From Epulopiscium sp. Nele67-Bin004 (GTDB lineage Bacteria > Bacillota_A > Clostridia > Lachnospirales > Cellulosilyticaceae), in assembly GCA_002007315.1 (NCBI GenBank), contig LNZQ01000020.1, positions 1-13,716 of the forward strand: a DNA stretch of 13,716 nt, read 5' to 3'. The translations under genes were made by a program, and so were the position numbers. The notes under the pieces were generated by a model that saw only the letters and a program-made list of their open reading frames with translations, had not been told where the DNA came from and did not search any database. This document shows positions 1 to 6,568 of the stretch, in pieces (position 1 is the first letter of the stretch; each line of letters begins with the position of its first letter).

Positions 1-59
1 CCACCTGTTACAATAGCAACTTTGCCTTTTAATGAAAATAACTCGTCTAAATAACTCAT
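1..59 (-). CDS. SDR-family oxidoreductase, N-terminal fragment
   Basis: Only the first 19 codons are in the window; the gene runs leftward off the edge. They read MSYLDELFSL followed by KGKVAIVTGG, the first beta strand and opening of the TGxxxGxG NAD(P)-binding loop of short-chain dehydrogenases. A start of this kind (short helix, then LKGKVAIVTGG) is common in gluconate 5-dehydrogenase and 2-deoxy-gluconate 3-dehydrogenase (KduD-like) members, but the substrate cannot be told from so little. The ATG at 57-59 is preceded by AAAAGGAG (complement of 69-76) at good spacing, which fixes the start. It is divergent from the next gene across about 580 bases of AT-rich DNA. Confidence 0.8.
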   Translation of the reverse strand, partial: MSYLDELFSLKGKVAIVTG

Positions 60-496
60 TTATATAAACTCCTTTTACTATATCTTTATTATAGTAGATT
101 TAACAATATTAACTTTATTATTATAACTTTTATCAATGCTATTTTATTAAATCCTTAGTTTTATGATAATGTGAACTTAAACCATATATTAAGACATTCT
201 ACTTTAACAATAACAAATCTTTTATGCTAGGCATATTCCTTATCAGTTACTTTAATTTTTTTAATATAAGTATTATAGCAACTTTAATTTTTAAATTTAT
301 AATGTTTTTGTAGAAACTTAAATAAAGCCTTAATAAAAGTTTTTACACATATAATATAGCATATTCAAAAATTTCCAGTTGTCAAATTTTTTTCTTATTT
401 TTTATTATATATTGCTTTTTAGGTGGAATATATAACTCTATATTTTTCTATGTGTAACTTTTTATTTAATTTTTTTAAAAAAATTAAATTTATATG
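60..496. other. AT-rich intergenic region without a gene
   Basis: This stretch lies between the divergent SDR gene and the promoter at 497. It is extremely A+T-rich and full of stops in every frame. Apart from the SDR ribosome binding site (69-76), a lone leftward TATAAT (complement of 88-93) without a convincing -35 box, and the palindrome at 464-489, I see nothing in it: no RNA gene, no coding pattern and no repeat array. Confidence 0.6.
464..489. repeat. 26-bp perfect AT palindrome upstream of promoter
   Basis: The two 13-base arms (464-476 and 477-489) are exact reverse complements with no loop: ATTTAATTTTTTT and its complement. The palindrome consists only of A and T and ends 7 bases before the -35 box at 497. 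Position and composition fit an UP element (binding site for the alpha subunit of RNA polymerase) or an operator. In such AT-rich DNA a chance palindrome is not excluded. Confidence 0.45.
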
Positions 497-525
497 TTGC
501 ATTATATTTATTTTTGTAGTATAAT
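497..525 (+). promoter_or_regulatory. Sigma-A promoter for the orphan gene at 645
   Basis: TTGCAT (497-502) and TATAAT (520-525) are separated by exactly 17 bases, with the A/T palindrome just upstream. Transcription would begin near 532 and give a leader of about 110 nt before the ribosome binding site at 635. Confidence 0.65.
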
Positions 526-644
526 GTAATACAGTAGGATAAGATATGTGTACTATGTATTTATGGAGTATAGATAGATATAGGGCTTGATAAGTAGTTG
601 TTATATATTACCAAATGTATTCGTTAGGATACGTGGAGGGTTAT

Positions 645-1022
645 ATGCTGCTAGTAAATCAATTATCTAATATCATTAGAGAAATTCAAAGCTGTCTTTT
701 GTTTCTTAGCAATAATACAGATGATTGCAAATTAAAAACGTATTTCTTGTTTGTTAGTCATCAAATCCCCGAATCTATATACATAGACATAGATAATAAG
801 TTTTGTTGTAATTGGGAATGCGATGTGCATATATATCCTGTAGACCGTTGCATAAAAATTGGTGGCAAAGAAGTTTTTTTTGAAGTTGTTGTGCATAAAT
901 GCATAGACCATGTTCTAATAAAATATAATAATCCTACAGAAGATGCAGATATACCAGAAGATAAATTTTATTCTCCCGACAAGACTATTTCTTTTGATGA
1001 AAAGACTTTATCTCCAAAATAA
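645..1022 (+). CDS. Hypothetical cysteine-rich protein, 125 aa
   Basis: I do not recognise this protein. It has 125 residues, no signal peptide and no clear membrane segment. An N-terminal amphipathic helix (residues 5-22) is followed by alternating hydrophobic strands (about 31-90) and an acidic, proline-containing tail. Seven cysteines (17, 28, 54, 55, 59, 69, 86), including a CC-x3-C cluster at 54-59, could bind metal or form disulfides; this is inference. The frame is open from an ATG at 615, but that codon has no ribosome binding site, while GGAGGG (635-640) sits 4 bases before the ATG at 645, so I chose 645. A good promoter lies at 497-525. No terminator is evident before the next gene at 1218, so limited read-through is possible. 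Confidence 0.6.
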   Translation: MLLVNQLSNIIREIQSCLLFLSNNTDDCKLKTYFLFVSHQIPESIYIDIDNKFCCNWECDVHIYPVDRCIKIGGKEVFFEVVVHKCIDHVLIKYNNPTEDADIPEDKFYSPDKTISFDEKTLSPK

Positions 1023-1217
1023 TATAATATTTTCTGAAATAATACTTAGATATTTTCTGTCTATAATACTGATACTCTTAGTTTATATAAAAAAATAATA
1101 ATAAAAATGTATTAAAATATATCGATAAAAATATTAAGGTTATGTTTTAAAATTATTCTTTAATTATTAGAGCATTTTTAGATATTTCCTCAAATATAAT
1201 TTTTATTAGGTATATAA

Positions 1218-2855
1218 ATGGGCGATACAAAAATAATATTAGCGGCAAGGTATAATTCTAGCCGACTTCCTAAAAAAGCATTGAAAGAAATACTTGGGCT
1301 TTGTATTTTAGAAATAGCAATAAAAAGACTTCGAAAAACTAAAAACTCTACTGCTGTAATAGTGGCAACAACAGAGCATAGCTTTCCATACTTTAAAGAC
1401 ATTATAAAAAAAACAAATGCCCTCTATTTTATAGGCAGCGAAACAGATGTGCTACAGCGTTATACTAAAGCAGCAGAGGCTTATAATGTGTCTACAGTAG
1501 TGCGAGCAACAGGCGATAATCCACTTGTAGCAATAGAAGCATTGGACGCTATTGTTGAGTATCATAAAAATAAAAAAGCAGATTTATCACATTTTGTAAA
1601 TTTGCCTTATGGAAGCGGCGTCGAAGTTATAGAATATGATGCATTAAAAAAAGCCTGCGACAGTAGCGATGATAGCCATTGCCACGAACATATAACACAG
1701 TATCATTATCAAAATGAAAATATGTTTAATATACATAGACCGCTTGCCCCAGAGAAATGGAGCATGAAGGATTTGCATATCACAGTAGACACTATAGAAG
1801 AATATGAATATGTGAAATCTATATTTGAAATGTATAATGATATAGTAGTAGGAATTGATGAAAATGATGTAAATAATTTTAGCGAATTTGATAAAAAAAG
1901 AATGAAAAAGGGGGTAATGACAATGAAAAAGATGACACTGAAAAAGAATAATATAAAGGTATCAATGGAAAATAAATACAAAAAATTAGTGGTGACTGCG
2001 GCGGGGATAGGGATAGCAATTATAGGAGGAACGCCTATTGTTGCCTCTCATATGTTTGGTAATTTGGCTGACGAACTTAACGTTTCACAGCAACTTGCAA
2101 ACTACACAACAGTTGTTGGGCAAAGCGTTACACACGATGGCGTTAGTATCACGCTTGACGAAGTGATTTTGGACGGCAATACACTAACTGTTTTAACAAC
2201 AATCCAATCTAGCGAACCAATTGACAACTATAGCACAAGTTATAACGCAGGTGTTTATATAAACGGAACACATTGTCCAAGTGGTGGTGGATACACAGAA
2301 CCTATTAATGACTATACAAATAGAATGATTATAGATTATAGACTTGACGACAGTGTTATTGGCTTAGATGATGACGTTGATATCGAAATAAAATATGGCA
2401 AATCATATGCCAACTCAGACATCGTAGACCCTACAACTTGGGATTTTGCCTTTACTACAGTTGCCGATAGTTTGCTTGAAGATACTGAGTTTTATCCTTT
2501 GGATTTGGAATTTGTTTTGGACGATAACGCAGTTGTAACTATTACTCATATGACATCTAACGTTGCTGGAACAAAAATATATTATAGCACACCTGAGCTT
2601 ACTCATAGACTTGATATTGACGGTGTGGATAACTTTGGCAATAGCATTCTAACTGGCTCTGGTTCTTATAGTAACGAACCAGGCGTTGGACACACAAAAT
2701 TAAAAACAGTTGTTGATGGAACGTTTGTTGGTAACTTGCTTGAAGACGCAACAAGTTTAACTTTAAATGTGTCTTTTGCACCAATTCCTGCTGAAAGTGG
2801 CAGAATGCCAGAGCCTACTTTTGTTAGTGATGATATTGTGATTGAACTTAAATAG
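1218..2855 (+). CDS. SpsF-like nucleotidyltransferase fused to DUF4179 membrane anti-sigma-like protein
   Basis: One continuous 545-codon frame carries two unrelated parts. Residues 1-205 are a SpsF/CMP-KDO-synthetase-type nucleotidyltransferase: the nucleotide loop AARYNSSRLPKKAL (9-22), GSETDVLQRY (73-82), VRATGDNPL with the metal-binding Asp100, GSGVEVI (132-138), the CHEHITQY stretch (155-162) and ITVDTIEEY (188-196). Such enzymes activate sugars for surface or spore-coat glycans. Residues 256-545 are a DUF4179 protein: one membrane helix (about 257-277) and a beta-rich outer portion with the typical ITLDEVILDGNTLTV segment (311-325), as in membrane anti-sigma factors usually encoded beside an ECF sigma gene; none is present here. 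Each part is near full length for its family. The start at 1218 has only a weak AGG upstream. A strong internal ribosome binding site precedes ATG 1923, so the second part may also be made as a separate 310-residue protein. Base use shifts towards GAC/AAC codons after the join. A single-base error near 1893-1914 could have merged two overlapping genes. Confidence 0.75.
   Translation: MGDTKIILAARYNSSRLPKKALKEILGLCILEIAIKRLRKTKNSTAVIVATTEHSFPYFKDIIKKTNALYFIGSETDVLQRYTKAAEAYNVSTVVRATGDNPLVAIEALDAIVEYHKNKKADLSHFVNLPYGSGVEVIEYDALKKACDSSDDSHCHEHITQYHYQNENMFNIHRPLAPEKWSMKDLHITVDTIEEYEYVKSIFEMYNDIVVGIDENDVNNFSEFDKKRMKKGVMTMKKMTLKKNNIKVSMENKYKKLVVTAAGIGIAIIGGTPIVASHMFGNLADELNVSQQLANYTTVVGQSVTHDGVSITLDEVILDGNTLTVLTTIQSSEPIDNYSTSYNAGVYINGTHCPSGGGYTEPINDYTNRMIIDYRLDDSVIGLDDDVDIEIKYGKSYANSDIVDPTTWDFAFTTVADSLLEDTEFYPLDLEFVLDDNAVVTITHMTSNVAGTKIYYSTPELTHRLDIDGVDNFGNSILTGSGSYSNEPGVGHTKLKTVVDGTFVGNLLEDATSLTLNVSFAPIPAESGRMPEPTFVSDDIVIELK
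1908..1925 (+). promoter_or_regulatory. Internal ribosome binding site and start for the DUF4179 part
   Basis: AAAGGGGG (1907-1914) lies 8 bases before ATG 1923 and 2 bases before ATG 1917, both in frame with the fused ORF. The same AAAGGGGG motif serves as the ribosome binding site of the leftward gene starting at 3201, so it looks native rather than accidental. In the +1 frame, TAA (1915-1917) and TGA (1918-1920) sit just here, exactly where the end of an overlapping upstream gene would be expected. Confidence 0.6.
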
Positions 2856-2861
2856 CACAAA

Positions 2862-2897
2862 AAAAGAAGATAGTTTATTACCAGTCTATCTTCTTTT
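2862..2897. terminator. Bidirectional terminator between convergent genes
   Basis: A perfect 12-bp stem (2862-2873 with 2886-2897; core AGAAGATAG / CTATCTTCT) and a 12-nt loop lie 7 bases after the stop at 2855. The A-run at 2859-2865 gives a U-tail for leftward transcripts, and the TTTT at 2894-2897 followed by CTATT gives one for rightward transcripts. The leftward gene ends at 2911, so the hairpin serves both sides. Confidence 0.85.
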
Positions 2898-2910
2898 CTA
2901 TTAGCTTAAA

Positions 2911-3201
2911 TTATCTGCTCCAAATTTTTTTATAACCATATTTAGTTATAGCTTTAAATCCTGTTACTATAATAGCCATCACCCACAACTCTTTCACAAT
3001 TTCACAAATAGCAACCATAATTTTTAAAGTGCTATCACCAACAACGGATGCTAAAAAACTACCAGAACTAAACACTGTATCTTCTTTATTAAGTACTACT
3101 ACCACCATATAAAAAAGAAATCCTGATAATAAAATCAGTCTTATTATTAGACACCCTAGCTCGGCTATATCTTTTACTGATGCTTCATCTCCATTTCTCA
3201 T
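2911..3201 (-). CDS. Small two-helix membrane protein downstream of chemoreceptor
   Basis: I do not recognise this 96-residue protein. It has a charged N-terminus (MRNGDEASVKD), a first hydrophobic helix (about 14-37), a loop with KEDTVFSSG, a second hydrophobic stretch (about 50-82) and a basic C-terminus (KYGYKKIWSR). This suggests an inner-membrane hairpin. AAAGGGGGTGA (complement of 3206-3216) sits a few bases before the ATG, an excellent ribosome binding site. The start lies 20 bases beyond the stop of the chemoreceptor gene, with no terminator between them, so the two are probably one transcript. A role linked to the receptor is possible only by context. Confidence 0.75.
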   Translation of the reverse strand: MRNGDEASVKDIAELGCLIIRLILLSGFLFYMVVVVLNKEDTVFSSGSFLASVVGDSTLKIMVAICEIVKELWVMAIIVTGFKAITKYGYKKIWSR

Positions 3202-3221
3202 ACACTCACCCCCTTTAAATA

Positions 3222-5321
3222 TTATACTTTAAAGTAGCTTAACATACTAGTAAGTTGCTCTGCTTGGTCTGTCAACTGCTTGCTTATTTGTTCGCTCTCT
3301 TTTGAGGTTGTTGCATTAAGTTCAACTATATCTGCGATTTTCTTCGTTCCATCAACAAGATTTTTCACTCCATCTCGTTGTTTTTCCGTCACAACAATTA
3401 AATTATCAGATATTCCAGCCGTCTGGTCAATCGTAACTGCAATTTCTCGCAAGCTTTTCGCTGTTGTATTTGCAATTTCTTTCCCCTCAACAACGTTTGA
3501 TATACTAACTTTAATAATCTGCTCAACCTCTTTAACAGTTTCGCTACTTCTATTTGCAAGTTCACGTATTTCAGCAGCAACAACTGCAAACCCTTTACCA
3601 GCATCGCCTGCTCTCGCCGCCTCAATCGCTGCATTAAGTGCAAGTAAATTTGTTTGAGATGCAATTTCTTCAATTGTTTTTAAAACTGACGATATCGTAT
3701 TGCTTGAGTGATTTATCGTTTCCATAGCCTCAAGCATTTTTTGCATATCCGTATTTCCCTCGTTTGCCTTTTGCTTAGCCATGCTTGAGATTTTCGTATT
3801 TTCTTCAACTTGAGCTACTGTATTGTTAATGTTTTGCACTATTTCTTGTGTTATTTCTCTAAACTCATCAATAATATCAACTTGACTCGTTGTCCCTCTT
3901 GAAATTTCTGTTGCACCTACCAAAATTTCAGACGCTCCACCATTAACTTGTTTTGCTGTCACACTAATATTATGCAATGTATCTTCTAATTTATGGCTTA
4001 TTTGGTCAAGCGATACTTTTATCGGTGCAAAATTTCCAACATAATTTGCATTACTATTATGCGTCGCACTAAAATCACCATCTGCCATATGTCTTAAAAC
4101 ATCTTCAATATCGTTTACTATGTTTTTCAAGGTGTTAGCCATAACGCTAAATCTATTTCCAAGTTGTCCAATTTCATCGTCATACGGCAAATTAACTTGG
4201 ATATCCAAATCACCTTGCACCATTTTATCAGCTGCCCCAAGAAGTTGTTCTAACGGTTTTAAGCTATTTCTTAATACAACACCTGTCGCCATAATCAATA
4301 TAGCTAATGCAACTATTGTGAACATTAATATTTCAAATAATAACAATGTTATAGTTTCATACAGTTCATCTTCCTCTATTACAATTTGTGTCCACCACGT
4401 CATATCAACAACATCTATCGGGTGTCCAAAAGCCATTTTTGTCATTCCTCCAAAATCATCATTATGTGCAATTTCAATCTGATACGGCAATCCTTTACTT
4501 GTTGTTTGAACCCAATAATCAATACTTTCTTGCGTAAATAATACTGCAAGATTTAGCCCCTCACTTTCTGGCTCAACCACATCATACACGATTTTTTCTT
4601 GATTGTTTAAAACAGATGGTATTAACGTTGTGTAATCCTCAGCGATATTGTTAATTCCTGAAAAACTAGAACTTAACAATCCTGTAACAACAACACCTCT
4701 AAACTCATTTTGATACACAATTGGAAATGATATATACACGACTAACTCGTCCTTATCATTTCGCATAGGGTCTGTAACATACGGCTCAAGCGTCTGCTTT
4801 GGTACTGAATAATAGTCGTAATTTGAATAACTACTATAGTCTGTCCTAAACCCAACAATATTTTCTCCATATATATCAAATGCATAATTTTGACGTGCTG
4901 TATCAAATTTATATTGCTCAAAATATATACTAACCCCTGCTAAAGTATCATTATGGATAAGTGTCGAAAACGCTGTACTTAAAATAAAATCTTCCATATC
5001 CTGATATTCTTTAGTCATTGGTTTATTATCTATCCTACTTATTTCATCTCTTTGCGCATTAGCATCTAAATCCTGATAATTTGTTTCAATGTAATCTCTT
5101 AAATTGACAGATAAAGTTGTTGCCCCATCAAATAGGTTTTGTACAAACTGGGCATTTGCCTCTGCCTTTGTTATAAATATTTTTTCCATTGAACCACGCA
5201 TTTCTGTTGCTACTGTTACGGTAACCATACTTACTAGCAAAAGTATCGCCACACAAAATAATCCCCCTGTTGTAATTGATAGTTTTGTCGCTAATTTTAG
5301 TTTTTTAAACTTCTCGTACAT
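3222..5321 (-). CDS. Methyl-accepting chemotaxis protein with Cache-type sensor
   Basis: A 699-residue transmembrane chemoreceptor that would sense an outside ligand and control the CheA kinase through CheW. Membrane helix 1 (about 17-39) is followed by an extracellular region (40-322) of the size and pattern of a double Cache domain, with [18 protein letters not shown] (168-185) resembling its ligand-facing segment. Helix 2 is at about 324-349, a HAMP domain at 350-403, and a second HAMP-like repeat at 404-456 ([10 protein letters not shown]). The signalling hairpin fills 457-699, with the highly conserved tip [21 protein letters not shown] at 552-572. There is no C-terminal pentapeptide tether for CheR. 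GAAAGGGGAAC (complement of 5325-5335) precedes the ATG. The ligand cannot be named from the sequence. It is followed 20 bases later by the small membrane protein. Confidence 0.95.
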   Translation of the reverse strand: MYEKFKKLKLATKLSITTGGLFCVAILLLVSMVTVTVATEMRGSMEKIFITKAEANAQFVQNLFDGATTLSVNLRDYIETNYQDLDANAQRDEISRIDNKPMTKEYQDMEDFILSTAFSTLIHNDTLAGVSIYFEQYKFDTARQNYAFDIYGENIVGFRTDYSSYSNYDYYSVPKQTLEPYVTDPMRNDKDELVVYISFPIVYQNEFRGVVVTGLLSSSFSGINNIAEDYTTLIPSVLNNQEKIVYDVVEPESEGLNLAVLFTQESIDYWVQTTSKGLPYQIEIAHNDDFGGMTKMAFGHPIDVVDMTWWTQIVIEEDELYETITLLLFEILMFTIVALAILIMATGVVLRNSLKPLEQLLGAADKMVQGDLDIQVNLPYDDEIGQLGNRFSVMANTLKNIVNDIEDVLRHMADGDFSATHNSNANYVGNFAPIKVSLDQISHKLEDTLHNISVTAKQVNGGASEILVGATEISRGTTSQVDIIDEFREITQEIVQNINNTVAQVEENTKISSMAKQKANEGNTDMQKMLEAMETINHSSNTISSVLKTIEEIASQTNLLALNAAIEAARAGDAGKGFAVVAAEIRELANRSSETVKEVEQIIKVSISNVVEGKEIANTTAKSLREIAVTIDQTAGISDNLIVVTEKQRDGVKNLVDGTKKIADIVELNATTSKESEQISKQLTDQAEQLTSMLSYFKV

Positions 5322-5355
5322 AAAGTTCCCCTTTCAAAAAAAATAAATATGCATA

Positions 5356-5396
5356 CAAAAATAGGCTGTATTATAAAATATTATAACACAACCTAT
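5356..5396 (-). terminator. Leftward terminator after the MATE-gshAB-AI-2E cluster
   Basis: On the minus strand, 5396-5381 pairs with 5376-5361 over 16 bp with a 4-nt loop, followed by TTTTG. Two of the pairs (5387:5370 and 5391:5366) are G-U on the minus strand but C-A mismatches on the plus strand, so the hairpin is strong only for leftward RNA. It begins 15 bases after the stop of the gene at 5411 and isolates the chemoreceptor gene, whose own promoter must lie inside or next to this short gap; I could not identify it. Confidence 0.8.
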
Positions 5397-5410
5397 CGAA
5401 ATTTACACCT

Positions 5411-6550
5411 TTATTCTATTTTGAGTTCTTTTTCATCAAGCTTTTTGTATGTCGCTTCTCTAATCAACTTATACATAGCTGCCGCACTTGGCACTCCAAG
5501 TATAATCCCCGGAAGCCCAAGCAAGTTTCCACCTATTGTAATCGCAAACATAACCCAAAACCCTGGCAGTCCAAGCGACCCACCAACAACTCTTGGATAT
5601 ATAAGATTACTTTCAAGTTGTTGTAATACTACTATAAATAATACAAACCATAACGCCTGCATAGGATTTGTTATATCGGCAACAAGTATAATAAATGCAG
5701 CTGGTATCGTCCCAATTAATGGACCAACCATCGGTACAACGTTTGATGTCCCAATAATTACACTAACAAGCATCATATATGGGAAGTTAAATACCATCAT
5801 ACCTATAAAACATAATACCCCTACTATAAATGACTCCAAAAGTTGACCTGTAATAAAGCTTGAAAACGCTTTATCAAACGCTCTCTTTACATGAACTAAA
5901 TACGCTGCAGTTGGTTCTTTAAATAACGCATATACAATTTGTTTCGTTTGTCTGCTAAGCATTTCTTTGCTTAACAAGAAATATACTGAGAACACTAATG
6001 CGATAACCATATTAATAACACTTGACGTAACACCTAATAACCAATTCATAAATCCTGGAATTAAGCTTGACAGCCAACCTGTCACAAATCCTAACACTTG
6101 TTGCCAGCCTTCTTCAATTTGAACCCAAATATCTGGCATAGTTACGTTAAGTTCAACCCAAACTTCTTCTATATATTGTTCCAAAATAAAATATTGTTTT
6201 TGGATTTCTGGTACTAGTGTGTTGATACTTTCCCAAAGTTGCGGAACAACTATCATAAGCAACATGCTTACAATTCCAACAAACATCGTGTATGATAACA
6301 ACAATGCAAATACTGGTTTTGCATTATCTAACCTTGAGCCATCACCTTTGTATAGCAATGCTTTGTCCCTAATAAAGTTGAACGGACCTCGAAGTATATA
6401 CGCTATAATAAATCCATATGTTACAGGTACAAATACGCCTGCGATAAACGCTAACATCCCCTGCATTGTTTCTATATTTGTTAGTATAAGCAGTACGAGT
6501 ATACCAACTATTACGACTATAATATTTTCTTTAACTCTATTTTTGTTCAC
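5411..6550 (-). CDS. AI-2E family transporter (paralogue 1)
   Basis: A 379-residue polytopic membrane protein of the AI-2E family (formerly UPF0118; relatives are TqsA/YdgG and YtvI). Two N-terminal helices (about 9-24 and 32-53), a helix at 78-103, a long extracytoplasmic amphipathic segment (104-165) and a C-terminal bundle match the family. Its signatures are visible: FITGQLLESFIVGVLCFIG (232-250), VVPMVGPLIGTIPA (271-284), a QQLESNLIYPRVVGG stretch (310-324) and GNLLGLPGIILGVP (341-354). Family members have been linked to AI-2 export or sodium/proton exchange, so the substrate is open. The start is GTG at 6548-6550, with CGGAGGGAT (complement of 6558-6565) upstream. It follows gshAB by 18 bases, which suggests co-transcription, and is closed by the terminator at 5356-5396. 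Confidence 0.9.
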   Translation of the reverse strand: MNKNRVKENIIVVIVGILVLLILTNIETMQGMLAFIAGVFVPVTYGFIIAYILRGPFNFIRDKALLYKGDGSRLDNAKPVFALLLSYTMFVGIVSMLLMIVVPQLWESINTLVPEIQKQYFILEQYIEEVWVELNVTMPDIWVQIEEGWQQVLGFVTGWLSSLIPGFMNWLLGVTSSVINMVIALVFSVYFLLSKEMLSRQTKQIVYALFKEPTAAYLVHVKRAFDKAFSSFITGQLLESFIVGVLCFIGMMVFNFPYMMLVSVIIGTSNVVPMVGPLIGTIPAAFIILVADITNPMQALWFVLFIVVLQQLESNLIYPRVVGGSLGLPGFWVMFAITIGGNLLGLPGIILGVPSAAAMYKLIREATYKKLDEKELKIE

Positions 6551-6568
6551 AGTATAATCCCTCCGCCT

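Noticed and set aside
546..590. A 14-codon leader peptide ORF before the orphan gene
   Set aside because: Weak ribosome binding site, no codon bias or hairpin pair suggesting attenuation.
615..644. ATG 615 as start of the orphan gene
   Set aside because: No ribosome binding site before it, while GGAGGG precedes ATG 645.
3280..3657. Rightward ORFs inside the chemoreceptor, and similar ones inside gshAB and the AI-2E genes
   Set aside because: Shadows of well-supported genes on the other strand, without ribosome binding sites or family features.
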